DNA from: Prochlorococcus sp. AG-409-D14
GTDB lineage: Bacteria; Cyanobacteriota; Cyanobacteriia; PCC-6307; Cyanobiaceae
DNA length: 64,000 nucleotides
Direction: 5' to 3'
Assembly: GCA_003215895.1 (NCBI GenBank)
Contig: QCJR01000003.1
Location: forward strand, 1-64,000
Numbering within the stretch: position 1 is the stretch's first letter; each line of letters opens with the position of its first letter. Both the position numbers and the translations under genes were made by a program. The notes below the pieces were generated by a model that was not told the origin of the DNA, did no database searches, and saw only the letters and a program-made list of their open reading frames with translations. Below are positions 55,195 through 64,000 of this stretch, piece after piece.

Positions 55195-57125
55195 ATATTT
55201 AGATATTGTCTAAAAAAAGCCTCTGTTTTTTTTAATACATCAACTTTTATTTTGCCGTCTTTAAATCCATGACCCTCATTCTCAAACAAATTTATTTGCA
55301 CTGGAATTCCACGTTTTAACAATTCATCTTTGATTGCAATAGATTGATCAGAAGGTATAACGTTATCTTTTAATCCATGAAATAAAATTAATGGTATGTT
55401 GATAGAGTTAACATTTTCTATTGGCGATCTTTGAAGATATTTTTCATAATCAGCTTCTATATTGCCTATTAAATAATCTAAATAAAATTCTTCAAATCTA
55501 TGCGTTGACTTAGCCATCCCTATCAAATCAGTTACAGCATATTTACATGCTCCGACATTAAAAATGTCATTAGATATCAAACAACTTAAAGCTGTAAAAC
55601 CCGACGCGCTACTCCCTAAAATTGCTATACGGTCCTTATCAGCTTTACCAGATGCAATCAATGACTGAGCTGCCTTAGTGCAATCCAAAACATCAATTAC
55701 TCCCCAATTCCCTTTCAATCGATCTCTATATTCTCTACCAAAACCAGAAGAGCCTCCATAATTAACATCGACAACCGCCCAACCTCTTGATGTCCAAAAT
55801 TGGACTTCCATATCCAATCCACAATGAGCCATACCAGTAGGTCCGCTATGACTTTTCACCAATAAAGGAGGTAACAATATTTGTTTATTAAGAGGTGGAT
55901 AATACCAAGCATGAACATTCTCTTGATTCGATCCGATAAACCAAAAAGATTCGCCAATACTTACTTCCGTTGGATCCAATCTGAATGAAGAAGCAGGAGT
56001 ATGTTCCCAACTTTTATCCAATAAATCTATTTCAAAAATGCCTTCAGTAATTACTGAACTACTTGCAATTGCAACAAGTCGATTTTGATGCGAATGAAGA
56101 CCTGAGAACTCAATAAAAGGCAGATCAAAAGTTTTAATAGATCCATTTTCTTGAAATAAAGCTAAAGTCCAAGTTCCTTCCTGAGCAAAAGCCCCAACGA
56201 CATTATCCCCTACAGATGAAAAGCTCGACATCCCTAGAAGCCATTGTGGGAAAGCAATTTCAGCCTTAATAGGCCATTGATTCTGAGAAATAGTAATTGA
56301 ATTATTATTAATGTCAGTTTTAATCTGAGTTATATTCCACCATCCACTGCTATCTTCAGCGACAAAAAGATCACCTTTCTCAGACCAAGTAGGATTAAAG
56401 AATGATATTTTTTCTGTACATTTTAAATATTCATTATTAATTTTTACGATACTTATGATATTTACGTTCTCATCTAATTTAGCTAATTTTAATTCATTTA
56501 AATCCCAAGGCATTGAAGTGTTTTTCCACTCAACCCATGCCAACTTTCTATCTTTAGAATTCAGCGCAAGATAACCTAATAACCCATGAGATGAATAAAT
56601 CAATTTTGGATATTGATCAGTTTTTTTTAGAGAATAAGAAACTATATGATCTCCTTCCTCATCTTCCATCAATCCAATCCAAATATTTTTTTCAAGGTCA
56701 ATTACGCCACCCGCAAGAAAATAATTATGTTTTTTTGTAAGACAGATTGATTGTATTCTAGGTATGAATTTAAACGAAGAAGGTTTTTCATTTTCTTCCT
56801 CATACGACCAAATTCTCATCCATAAGCAGTTGTCTTTATTATCGACCCAAGTCAATATCAGATCTGATCCATCGAGAGTAGCTGTTAAAGGAGCACCACC
56901 ATATCCATGAATTTTTGTCCTTAAATCTATTGGATAAGGTGTTAACTCTTGAGGTAATACCTCTTTTTGCCTCCAAGGTCTAATTAAAGCTGTAGTTCTG
57001 CCGTTTTCGTTTGGTCTTTGTTCTAACCACAAAACCCAATCACCTATTATCCTGGGCTCTTTCAAGATGGGTGCTTCGCCATAAACTTTTTTAGCATCCA
57101 AGATTCTAGTTGTTGTTTTCTTCAT
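55191..57125 (-). CDS. S9-family prolyl oligopeptidase-like hydrolase
   Basis: A 644-aa cytoplasmic-looking enzyme: an N-terminal beta-propeller (to about residue 380), then an alpha/beta hydrolase domain. The catalytic serine is in ILGSSASGFTAL, the aspartate in FHGLKDNVIPSDQS and the histidine in NEGHGFKDG. Conserved VDVNYGGSSGFGREYRDRL precedes the serine. It probably cleaves short peptides (acylaminoacyl or dipeptidyl type). No signal peptide is visible. Confidence 0.9.
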   Translation of the reverse strand: MKKTTTRILDAKKVYGEAPILKEPRIIGDWVLWLEQRPNENGRTTALIRPWRQKEVLPQELTPYPIDLRTKIHGYGGAPLTATLDGSDLILTWVDNKDNCLWMRIWSYEEENEKPSSFKFIPRIQSICLTKKHNYFLAGGVIDLEKNIWIGLMEDEEGDHIVSYSLKKTDQYPKLIYSSHGLLGYLALNSKDRKLAWVEWKNTSMPWDLNELKLAKLDENVNIISIVKINNEYLKCTEKISFFNPTWSEKGDLFVAEDSSGWWNITQIKTDINNNSITISQNQWPIKAEIAFPQWLLGMSSFSSVGDNVVGAFAQEGTWTLALFQENGSIKTFDLPFIEFSGLHSHQNRLVAIASSSVITEGIFEIDLLDKSWEHTPASSFRLDPTEVSIGESFWFIGSNQENVHAWYYPPLNKQILLPPLLVKSHSGPTGMAHCGLDMEVQFWTSRGWAVVDVNYGGSSGFGREYRDRLKGNWGVIDVLDCTKAAQSLIASGKADKDRIAILGSSASGFTALSCLISNDIFNVGACKYAVTDLIGMAKSTHRFEEFYLDYLIGNIEADYEKYLQRSPIENVNSINIPLILFHGLKDNVIPSDQSIAIKDELLKRGIPVQINLFENEGHGFKDGKIKVDVLKKTEAFFRQYLNI

Positions 57126-57205
57126 GGATGTTGAGAGTCAATGATTAATTCACTCATGGAACTTAAAACAAAGTACAGTGTAAAAGTTGTTGTCTGAAGA
57201 CTCCT

Positions 57206-57814
57206 TTGGCTGGCAGTTTTGCTCAACTTGCAAAAAATGCAGAAAAAAAGAAGCCCTCAATTTCAGTTTCGAAAGAACCTGTCAAGAATCCCCCTTTGAA
57301 GGTATATCAACTGGGACACGAGGCTTTGAGAACTCCAGCCAATCGTATCGTTAAAGTTGATGATTCAATTCGAAAGTTAGTGAAAGACATGCTCATAACT
57401 ATGTATTCATCAAAAGGGATAGGTTTAGCAGCACCTCAAGTGGGAATACAAAAGAGATTGTTAGTTATTGATTTAAATTTTGAAGATCCAAATGCCCCGC
57501 CGATGGTATTTATAAATCCTGAGATAATTTCATCTAGTGCAAGCTTAGATACATATGAAGAAGGTTGTTTAAGTATCCCTGGTGTTTACCTAAATGTTGT
57601 ACGACCCTCCTCAATCAAATTAAGTTATCGAGATGAAATGGGTAGACCAAAGAAAATGAATGCAGATGGTCTAATGGCAAGATGCATTCAGCACGAAATA
57701 GACCACCTAAATGGTGTCTGTTTTGTTGATAAAGTAACTGATGAAGAAGAGCTGAAAAAACAATTAAATGAGAATAACTTCAATCAAAGCGACGTAATAA
57801 AAGAAAATAATTGA
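57206..57814 (+). CDS. def: Peptide deformylase
   Basis: A 202-aa metalloenzyme with all three motifs: GIGLAAPQVG, EGCLSIPG (metal Cys) and QHEIDHLNG (metal His pair, catalytic Glu). It removes the formyl group from nascent proteins. There is no upstream ATG; TTG 57206 (MAGSFAQLAKNAEK) is the only early candidate before the conserved VYQLGHEALRTPA. Divergent from the S9 peptidase gene (80-bp gap). Confidence 0.94.
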   Translation: MAGSFAQLAKNAEKKKPSISVSKEPVKNPPLKVYQLGHEALRTPANRIVKVDDSIRKLVKDMLITMYSSKGIGLAAPQVGIQKRLLVIDLNFEDPNAPPMVFINPEIISSSASLDTYEEGCLSIPGVYLNVVRPSSIKLSYRDEMGRPKKMNADGLMARCIQHEIDHLNGVCFVDKVTDEEELKKQLNENNFNQSDVIKENN

Positions 57815-57883
57815 AAGAATCATGTCAATTCAAATCAATAAGAAACCCATTAGATTCTTATTTTTGGTCTCTCCTCAAATTCA

Positions 57884-58219
57884 ATGACAACAATTTTCGA
57901 TAAAATTCTTAGCGGTCAAATTCCTTGTGACAAGGTCTTTAGTGATGACAAATGCCTAGCTTTCAAAGATATTACCCCTCAAGCACCTACTCACATTTTA
58001 ATAATTCCTAGAAAACCTATTCCAAGTCTTCAAGATATAAAAAAAGAAGATCAAGAATTACTAGGTCACTTGCTGCTAAAAGGGACCGAAATTGCAAATG
58101 CTGCTGGTTTAGAAAGTTGGAGAACTATCATTAATACAGGAGAAGAAGCAGGTCAAACAGTATTTCACTTACATATTCATATCATTGGAGGAAGAAAATT
58201 AAGTTGGCCGCCAGGGTAA
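57884..58219 (+). CDS. HIT-family nucleotide hydrolase
   Basis: A 111-aa HIT protein close to the HINT/HinT branch: the N-terminal FDKILSGQIPCDKVFSDDKC, DITPQAPTHILIIPRKP, and the active-site histidine triad VFHLHIHIIGGRKLSWPPG. HINT enzymes cleave AMP-linked substrates such as AMP-NH2 and aminoacyl-adenylates. It is 69 bp after def. Confidence 0.93.
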   Translation: MTTIFDKILSGQIPCDKVFSDDKCLAFKDITPQAPTHILIIPRKPIPSLQDIKKEDQELLGHLLLKGTEIANAAGLESWRTIINTGEEAGQTVFHLHIHIIGGRKLSWPPG

Positions 58220-58328
58220 CTCTTAAATTTCCATAATTTTTTCAATACACACGATTGACTTACTGGCTTAGTTATCGACTCAGCTACACCCTTCAATGCG
58301 CTATAAGATATTTAATTAATTGCTTCTA

Positions 58329-58610
58329 ATGGATTCCCAAACTGTTGAAGATAAAAACAGCCTTATTAACAAAGTAAAAACAAATTTACAAAATTTTTGG
58401 TCAAATCTTAGTGAGAATCAGAAATCTATTTTTAAAAAAATATGGGCAATTTTAACCTACAAATGGCAATGGCAGATAATTCTGAATAGCCCTTTTTTGG
58501 TTATTTGGGTCTTAGATCAAACTATTCCTTCAGTTCACTCTTTTGATATGCAGCTTATTTCCTCGCTACCAATACCAATGATAATAAAAACATATTTGGG
58601 TTTTAGCTAA
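58329..58610 (+). CDS. Picocyanobacterial hypothetical membrane protein
   Basis: The ATG at 58329 (93 aa) is preferred to TTG 58320. The N-terminal half is helical and charged (VKTNLQNFWSNLSENQKSIF), followed by one hydrophobic stretch (WQIILNSPFLVIWVLDQTIP). No known family is apparent. It precedes the ABC exporter gene by 121 bp. Confidence 0.55.
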   Translation: MDSQTVEDKNSLINKVKTNLQNFWSNLSENQKSIFKKIWAILTYKWQWQIILNSPFLVIWVLDQTIPSVHSFDMQLISSLPIPMIIKTYLGFS

Positions 58611-58731
58611 TATATACAAATAAATTACTTTGATGAGTTTCTGTCTCAAAAAGCGTCAAATTAACTTTAAAAAAATAAGCTAGCCTCATAGCTAATCAAG
58701 TATTTATTGACTTTAAAATAATCAAATTAAT

Positions 58732-60720
58732 ATGACCTCAACAATTTCGAAAGCTCAAAAAGGACTAGTAAGCCAACTTGTAAAATTACGAAAGCTTACT
58801 CAGCCATATTTTCTACCTTATACAAAAAACAATGGCTGGCTATTTGTCTATTTATTATTAGCTTTATTATTTTGTGTAGGCGGAACAGTTCTATTTTTGC
58901 TAACAGGTTTAATGAGCCTGTTAACCAATGTAGCTCCAGAGATAACAAACCAATTTTTAGGAGGTGTTCAAAATTCCTTAAAGCTCATATGGGATGGTCC
59001 TTCAGGAATAATAATTTCAAGTTTGTTTGCCTTAGGAATTTTTTCATTTATTACGGTTCGTGGTCAGCTAAGGCAAAAAAGATGGCTTCCTTGGCTTTTG
59101 CTAGGAGTAATTATTTTGATGTTATTGTCTGTCAATGGAATTAACGCTGGAATTACTTTTCTTGTTAGAGATATAACTAATGCATTAATACAAAAAAATG
59201 AAAATGAAAGTTATAAAAATTTGTGGATTCTTGGAATTTGTTTTATCGCAGCTCTTCCAATAAGAAGCTTTCAATTTTATTTTTCAGCAAAGCTTCAGCT
59301 TTTATGGAGAGAGTGGTTATCTAAAAGCCTAATAACCGACTATTTGGATGAGAGGACATATTATATATTAAATCCCAACGATGAATCTGCAACGAATGTA
59401 GATAATCCAGATCAAAGAATTACAGAAGATGCTAGAGACTTTACTGCTCAAACAATTGATCTCTCGCTCAATATTTTTGATTCTTTATTAGTATTTTCAT
59501 TGAACATTTTTATTTTACTAAGTATAAGTAAGGAGTTAACACTTGCTCTGATAATTTACGCCACATTAGTTTCATCTTTGCTACTTTTTGCTAGTAGAAA
59601 ATTATTTAAATTAAACTATGATCAATTAAGATTTGAAGCTGATTTTCGTTATGGACTTGTTCATGTAAGAAACAACGCAGAATCAATTGCCTTCTATTCA
59701 GGTGAAAATCAAGAGGGAAAAGAAGTCAGTAGAAGACTAAAGTCTGTAGTTGATAACTTTAATCTTTTAATAGTTTGGGAAGCATTGTTAAGAGTACTCC
59801 AACGCTCTGGAATTTATGGAAGTGTTTTTATTCCTTTTATTATTCTCGCAGGACCAATTCTTAGCGGCCAAATGGACTATGGAAGTTTTCAACAAGCCAC
59901 TTTGAACTATAACCTTCTTGAGGGATCATTATTTTTTATCATTTATAAAATAGAGGCTTTAGCTAGATTTTCAGCTTCCATAGGCAGACTTGAAGGATTC
60001 CAATCAAACATGAATGAGATCAGAAATGACCAATTTGATGATTTCAAAGTGGAAATCAAAACGAACGATTCTATTATTCTTAAAAATGTAAGTATTAAAA
60101 CTCCTGGAAAAGAGAATTATCTAATTGATAATTTAAATCTTAGTATTAACTCTGGTCAAAGTTTACTTGTAGTAGGACCTTCTGGTTGTGGTAAAACGTC
60201 TTTACTTCGAGCTATTAGCGGTCTTTGGGCAATCCAATCTGGTGAAATAGAAACACCTTCAAATGGTGATTTACTCTTTATCCCTCAAAAACCATATATG
60301 ACTCTTGGCTCTTTAAGAGAACAGCTTTGTTACCCATTAGATAAAAATAGATTCAGTGATGACCACCTAAAAGCAGTTTTAGAGGAAGTCAAGTTACCTC
60401 AAATTATCCAAAGATATCCTGACCTAGATATCAAACAAGATTGGCAAAGGCTATTATCTCTTGGAGAGCAACAAAGGTTAGCTTTCGCAAGACTTTTACT
60501 AAATGCGCCTAAATATGTTGTTTTAGATGAAGCAACAAGTGCACTAGACGTAAATACAGAAAAACATCTTTATGAACTTCTTAACCAACGTGATATGGCA
60601 TGCATTAGCGTTGGTCATAGGCCAACACTAAAGAACTATCATGAAACTGTGCTTGAAATCACGGAGAGCAAAGGTTGGCGATTATTGCCAGCTGCAAGTT
60701 ACCAATTTACTGAGAGCTAG
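58732..60720 (+). CDS. SbmA/BacA-like ABC transporter (fused permease-ATPase)
   Basis: A 662-aa half transporter. Six membrane helices (residues 30-410) of the ABC_membrane_2 type, with LWREWLSKSLITDYLDERTY and NPDQRITEDARDFT, precede an ATPase with Walker A VGPSGCGKTSLLRA, signature LSLGEQQRLAF and Walker B YVVLDEATSALD. Related proteins carry peptides, vitamin B12 or fatty acids; the substrate here is unknown. An HLIP gene follows at 9 bp. Confidence 0.9.
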   Translation: MTSTISKAQKGLVSQLVKLRKLTQPYFLPYTKNNGWLFVYLLLALLFCVGGTVLFLLTGLMSLLTNVAPEITNQFLGGVQNSLKLIWDGPSGIIISSLFALGIFSFITVRGQLRQKRWLPWLLLGVIILMLLSVNGINAGITFLVRDITNALIQKNENESYKNLWILGICFIAALPIRSFQFYFSAKLQLLWREWLSKSLITDYLDERTYYILNPNDESATNVDNPDQRITEDARDFTAQTIDLSLNIFDSLLVFSLNIFILLSISKELTLALIIYATLVSSLLLFASRKLFKLNYDQLRFEADFRYGLVHVRNNAESIAFYSGENQEGKEVSRRLKSVVDNFNLLIVWEALLRVLQRSGIYGSVFIPFIILAGPILSGQMDYGSFQQATLNYNLLEGSLFFIIYKIEALARFSASIGRLEGFQSNMNEIRNDQFDDFKVEIKTNDSIILKNVSIKTPGKENYLIDNLNLSINSGQSLLVVGPSGCGKTSLLRAISGLWAIQSGEIETPSNGDLLFIPQKPYMTLGSLREQLCYPLDKNRFSDDHLKAVLEEVKLPQIIQRYPDLDIKQDWQRLLSLGEQQRLAFARLLLNAPKYVVLDEATSALDVNTEKHLYELLNQRDMACISVGHRPTLKNYHETVLEITESKGWRLLPAASYQFTES

Positions 60721-60729
60721 TGTATTTCT

Positions 60730-60969
60730 ATGAACTCCAATACTGAAACAAACCAAAATAATCAGTCAATAGAACAAGATCAAACTGATTCAGAAATTAA
60801 AAATCTTTCACCTAGCGCAACCACAAATGATATTCCCGAATTTGGGTGGAGTGGCTATGCAGAGAGAATAAATGGAAGATTTGCAATGATTGGGCTAATG
60901 GCAGTTCTACTTATTGAAGCAATTAGCAAAATATCTTTCTTGGAATGGGCGGGAATAATTAATCAATAA
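60730..60969 (+). CDS. hli: High-light-inducible protein (HLIP), long N-terminus
   Basis: A 79-aa HLIP. A 40-residue hydrophilic N-terminus precedes the chlorophyll-binding helix YAERINGRFAMIGLMAVLLI, which has the E-x-x-N-G-R-x-A-M motif intact. It likely protects photosystems under stress. The 9-bp spacing to the ABC exporter gene implies a shared transcript. It converges on ycf66 with an 11-bp gap. Confidence 0.92.
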   Translation: MNSNTETNQNNQSIEQDQTDSEIKNLSPSATTNDIPEFGWSGYAERINGRFAMIGLMAVLLIEAISKISFLEWAGIINQ

Positions 60970-60980
60970 TCATTGTTTAA

Positions 60981-61949
60981 TTAATCATCAAATCTTGAGC
61001 TGTTATCTCTTGGTCTCGACTTTCTTGTGGAAGATGAATAAGAGCTTTTAGAAGAGGGTCTTTGATTTACAGGATTTGAACCAGAATTCTTTGTAGCTCT
61101 TCTACTAGCTCTACTCACTCCTTTTTCAGAACTAGAAAAGGCAGCATCTTCAATACTGTTAACAGTTTTAGAAGGCCTATTAGATCTATAAGAGGGCTTA
61201 GTTGCATCCTCAGAGTTTAGCCTTGAAGATGATGCTTGAGAGAGATTAGGCTCTCCATTCCTTCTTCGACTTGATGTTTGACTGTTGACTGAAGGGCGAC
61301 TACCTCGCCTAGTTTCTTGTCGACTAGTTCGCCTATCTCCAAAGCTTGAGGCTCTATCTGAGGACGAATTTGCATTATTAAAACGTCCCATTCTCCTATC
61401 TCTTTCATCTCCTCGAGAATTAATTTCTGAAGAACTAATATTTCTCGGTCTTCTACTTACAGCCTGCTCTGGTATTGCCGCCCTCGATGGACGCCTTACA
61501 TAATTATCATTATCTGAAAATTCTTCTTGATAATCTTCTCTACCAGAAAATCTTCTACTTATCGTTTGAGACTCGTCAAATCGATCATAATTCCTATCAG
61601 AGCCTGAATCAGACAAGCCTTGTCTAGAAGATCTTGGCAACTCAGGTTCATCATCAAAATATGAAGATCTTCGTGCCTGATCGGTTGCAATACCTCTCAA
61701 TCGAACACTTTCATAAGCAAAGAAAACAGTAGTTCCTGCAAGCAAAAACTGTCCAAACTGAAGAATGGGATCTAAACGCCATCCTTGAAAAAAGAGTATT
61801 CCACCACAGAGCAAGCCAATAGCGGCAAAAAACACATCGTAATCTCTTGCCAATGCTGGCTTAAAAGATCTAAGAAAATATAAGCCAGCTCCGCATACAG
61901 CAAGAACTATGCCAACAATGCTGGCCCAATTTAGACTGGCATTGACCAA
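60981..61949 (-). CDS. ycf66: Ycf66-family protein with long Arg/Ser-rich tail
   Basis: A 322-aa protein. The first 90 residues are the Ycf66 membrane part, with three hydrophobic segments (WASIVGIVLAVCGAGLYFL, then VFFAAIGLLCGGILFF and FLLAGTTVFFAYESVRL). About 230 residues follow that are almost entirely Arg, Ser, Asn, Asp and Gln: a disordered, charged tail. Ycf66 is found in cyanobacteria and plastids, function unknown. It follows psbX on the same strand with an 83-bp gap. Confidence 0.88.
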   Translation of the reverse strand: MVNASLNWASIVGIVLAVCGAGLYFLRSFKPALARDYDVFFAAIGLLCGGILFFQGWRLDPILQFGQFLLAGTTVFFAYESVRLRGIATDQARRSSYFDDEPELPRSSRQGLSDSGSDRNYDRFDESQTISRRFSGREDYQEEFSDNDNYVRRPSRAAIPEQAVSRRPRNISSSEINSRGDERDRRMGRFNNANSSSDRASSFGDRRTSRQETRRGSRPSVNSQTSSRRRNGEPNLSQASSSRLNSEDATKPSYRSNRPSKTVNSIEDAAFSSSEKGVSRASRRATKNSGSNPVNQRPSSKSSYSSSTRKSRPRDNSSRFDD

Positions 61950-62032
61950 GTTTGCCCTCTTGAATAAACATTTTCAGGTTGAAAACAACCCTATTTTGAT
62001 CAGTCTATGGCATAAACAGGTGATTGCTAGGG

Positions 62033-62203
62033 CTATCTACTCAATGCATCTTTTTGACTTACCCAAATCAATGCGGCAGCAGCAGGTGCAACTACCAAAG
62101 CTCCAGCTGCAAGAAAACTCCCTAGCATCCCAACAGCAGAGCTTGTAGCAGCTTCACTAGAAGCTCCAGCACTAAGGAACAAATTTAATAAATGAAAAGC
62201 CAT
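62033..62203 (-). CDS. psbX: Photosystem II protein X
   Basis: A 56-aa frame from ATG 62203 to TAG 62033-62035. [18 protein letters not shown] leads to a helix [20 protein letters not shown] and a polar end [10 protein letters not shown]. The SAVGM and VSQKD elements are PsbX hallmarks in marine picocyanobacteria. PsbX sits at the PSII periphery near cytochrome b559 and helps with quinone exchange. It is upstream of ycf66, as in other Prochlorococcus genomes. Confidence 0.92.
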   Translation of the reverse strand: MAFHLLNLFLSAGASSEAATSSAVGMLGSFLAAGALVVAPAAAALIWVSQKDALSR

Positions 62204-62290
62204 TTCAGCTAATTCTTATGCAAGACCGAGTAATCTTAAGCAATAAAAGATGATTTATACCATCTATTCAATAATGCTTTGAGCTTTGTG

Positions 62291-62590
62291 ATGCCTCTGT
62301 TAGTTAAAAGTCTTCCAACCCTACATTTTTTAATGGGTTTTGTAATAGGTTCGCTAACCCTTGCATTCCTTCTGAGAATTATTTTAACTTGGTACCCAAA
62401 AATAGATTTAAGAACTGGTTTTTGGCCAATTATCTTCTTAACAACTGAACCTGTACTGGTAGCTACGCGAAAAATCGTAGCTCCAATAGGAGGTGTAGAT
62501 GTTACTCCTATTATTTGGGTAGGTCTTTTAAGTCTTTTTCGAGAATTGTTTCTTGGTCAACAAGGTTTACTAACTCAAATTATATTTTAA
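62291..62590 (+). CDS. YggT/Ycf19-family membrane protein
   Basis: ATG 62291 gives 99 aa; TTG 62279 in the same frame would add four residues. Two hydrophobic regions with LLRIILTWYPKIDLRTGFWP and VLVATRKIVAPIGGVDVTPI are characteristic of YggT (Ycf19 in plastids). The family is linked to membrane protein or chlorophyll-site distribution in plants, with no defined activity. It converges on accC with a 12-bp gap. Confidence 0.85.
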   Translation: MPLLVKSLPTLHFLMGFVIGSLTLAFLLRIILTWYPKIDLRTGFWPIIFLTTEPVLVATRKIVAPIGGVDVTPIIWVGLLSLFRELFLGQQGLLTQIIF

Positions 62591-62602
62591 TCTTTTGGCT
62601 AT

Positions 62603-63946
62603 TTACAGCATTTCTTGTTCAACAAACTTTGTATGAACATCACCTTTTATAAATTCTTTTCTATTCAGTAACTTCAAATGAAAATCAATCGTAGTTGTAA
62701 TGCCTGTGACTGCACATTCATTCAAAGCTCTTTCCATGCGTTTAAGTGCAGCTTCTCTATCTCTTCCCCAAACAATTAATTTTCCTATTAGAGAATCATA
62801 AAAAGGGGGTATATCGTAACCGGTGTAAACATGGCTATCTACCCTGACACCTGGGCCACCAGGAGGCAACCAGCCTGTAATTTTGCCTGGAGAGGGTCTA
62901 AAATTATGACTAGGATCTTCAGCATTAATTCTGCATTCAATTGCATGTCCTTCAAGCTTAATCTCTGATTGACTAGATTGTAATTTTTCTCCTCCAGCAA
63001 TACGTAATTGTTCTGATATTAGATCCATACCAGTCACTAATTCTGTTACAGGATGCTCCACTTGAATGCGAGTATTCATTTCCATAAAGTAGAAATTTCC
63101 TTGCCTATCCAATAGGAATTCAACGGTCCCAGCACCTTCGTAATTAATACTTTTTGCAGCTGCAACAGCTGCTTCTCCCATTTTCAATCTCAAGTGATCA
63201 TCTAAAGCTGGACTTGGGGATTCCTCTAATAGTTTCTGATGCCGTCTTTGAATCGAGCAATCTCTCTCACCAAGGTGCACAACATTTCCAAAACGATCAG
63301 CAAGAATCTGAACCTCTACATGCCTGGGACGATCAATAAATTTCTCCATATATAGCCCTGGATTACCAAATGCAGCTTCTGCTTCCCCCTGTGCAGCTTT
63401 AAAAAGATTCTCCAATTCATCGGCATGTCCAACCAAACGCATCCCTCTTCCACCACCTCCTGCTGTTGCTTTAATCATTACTGGGTAGCCCATTTCAGAG
63501 GCAAGCTGAGATGCATCTGAAACGCTCTCTAACAGGCCTTCACTTCCGGGAACGGTAGGAACTCCAACCTTCTGCATCGTCGATTTAGCTGTCGACTTAT
63601 CACCCATTGAACGTATTGCATGAGGTGATGGGCCTACAAAAATCAGCCCATGGTCTCCACAAATCTCCGCAAAGCGATCATTCTCAGCTAAAAAGCCATA
63701 GCCAGGATGGATAGCATCAACACCTCTTGATGTTGCTGCAGCTAATATATTGGGAATATTTAGATAACTCTTACTACTAGGCGAATCTCCAACGCAAACA
63801 GCCTCATCAGCGAGTTGAACATGTAGCGCATTTTTATCGACAGTGCTGTAAACAGCAACCGTTGCAATCCCCATCTCACGACAACTACGGAGAATTCTTA
63901 AAGCTATTTCGCCTCGATTAGCTATCAGCAATTTGCCTATGGGCAT
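62603..63946 (-). CDS. accC: Acetyl-CoA carboxylase, biotin carboxylase subunit
   Basis: A 447-aa ATP-grasp enzyme. [20 protein letters not shown] opens the N-terminal domain, the glycine-rich lid is [14 protein letters not shown], and the active site has [20 protein letters not shown] with the carboxylation Arg. It carboxylates biotin on the carrier protein, the first half of malonyl-CoA synthesis for fatty acids. The PPTase at 43.4 kb activates ACP in the same pathway. Only 54 bp of upstream sequence is in the window. Confidence 0.96.
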   Translation of the reverse strand: MPIGKLLIANRGEIALRILRSCREMGIATVAVYSTVDKNALHVQLADEAVCVGDSPSSKSYLNIPNILAAATSRGVDAIHPGYGFLAENDRFAEICGDHGLIFVGPSPHAIRSMGDKSTAKSTMQKVGVPTVPGSEGLLESVSDASQLASEMGYPVMIKATAGGGGRGMRLVGHADELENLFKAAQGEAEAAFGNPGLYMEKFIDRPRHVEVQILADRFGNVVHLGERDCSIQRRHQKLLEESPSPALDDHLRLKMGEAAVAAAKSINYEGAGTVEFLLDRQGNFYFMEMNTRIQVEHPVTELVTGMDLISEQLRIAGGEKLQSSQSEIKLEGHAIECRINAEDPSHNFRPSPGKITGWLPPGGPGVRVDSHVYTGYDIPPFYDSLIGKLIVWGRDREAALKRMERALNECAVTGITTTIDFHLKLLNRKEFIKGDVHTKFVEQEML

Positions 63947-64000
63947 TCAAATTTATTACGGCCTCAGGCGGATCGTATCAGTATCAGTGCCCAAGACAGA

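Noticed and set aside
1-64000. CRISPR arrays, insertion sequences, prophage or toxin-antitoxin modules
   Set aside because: No regularly spaced direct repeats, transposase or integrase motifs, or phage structural genes were seen on reading both strands. The RHH gene has no recognisable toxin beside it.

Overview
This window is a gene-dense, low-GC (roughly one third G+C by eye) stretch of a picocyanobacterial chromosome. Gene content and order point to Prochlorococcus. Cyanobacterial markers include zeta-carotene desaturase, NdhO, PsbX, Ycf66, a PetL-like peptide, two high-light-inducible proteins (HLIPs), a Ycf33-like protein, a CRR7-like protein and many small cyanobacteria-only proteins. 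The moderate rather than extreme AT richness suggests a low-light clade such as LLI/NATL-like, but that assignment is inference. I see no phage, transposon, CRISPR array, rRNA or defence island. This reads as core chromosome.

Layout. 1-5.6 kb: a TPR gene running off the left edge, tRNA-Asn, an ABC ATPase, a UPF0367 protein, a GT39-type glycosyltransferase, cysK, a DnaJ-domain protein and ndhO. 5.7-15 kb: a TIGR01777 epimerase-like protein, an A-type Fe-S carrier, crtQ, hemD, nagZ, rbfA, a GST and aroK. 15-19 kb: a tandem-domain 6-pyruvoyl-tetrahydropterin synthase coupled to a RibD-C-type reductase, a FemAB-like acyltransferase, DUF4346 and a PetL-like peptide. 19-30 kb: a VKOR-thioredoxin fusion, nadB, a PDZ/radical SAM protein, a TolC-type outer membrane protein, an IMPase, a BrkB membrane protein, xseAB and an HLIP. 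30-36 kb: an HtrA protease, an ABC-F ATPase, a Nif11-like small protein, a divergent pair built on a ribbon-helix-helix regulator, and anmK. 36-42 kb: a KtrA/KtrB-like potassium uptake pair, an SLC13-type transporter and NDH-2. 41.4-47 kb: cysH, coaX, a Bcp peroxiredoxin, a PPTase, a RarA fusion and pgm. 48-57 kb: DUF4912, then the sufBCDS operon and an S9 peptidase. 57-64 kb: def, a HIT protein, an SbmA-like ABC exporter, a second HLIP, ycf66, psbX, a YggT-family gene and accC.

Shared themes. Sulfur and Fe-S metabolism (cysK, cysH, sufBCDS, the A-type carrier) and photosynthetic electron transport (ndhO, CRR7-like, NDH-2, PetL-like, psbX, HLIPs, crtQ) recur. NagZ and AnmK supply two consecutive steps of peptidoglycan recycling from separate loci. 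The genome is compact: convergent genes overlap by 4-26 bp at six junctions, two divergent pairs share a CATG as both start codons, and sufC-sufD-sufS are joined by 4-bp start/stop overlaps.

The signals most worth follow-up are the tandem PTPS whose first domain lacks the triad histidine, the RHH divergon with repeated ACTAC half-sites, a 14-bp hairpin against the VKOR start codon, a Nif11-like protein ending in a double glycine, and several small genes (petL-like, psbX, hli, 54- and 56-aa membrane proteins) that automated annotation often misses. I did not find a convincing new multi-gene system.
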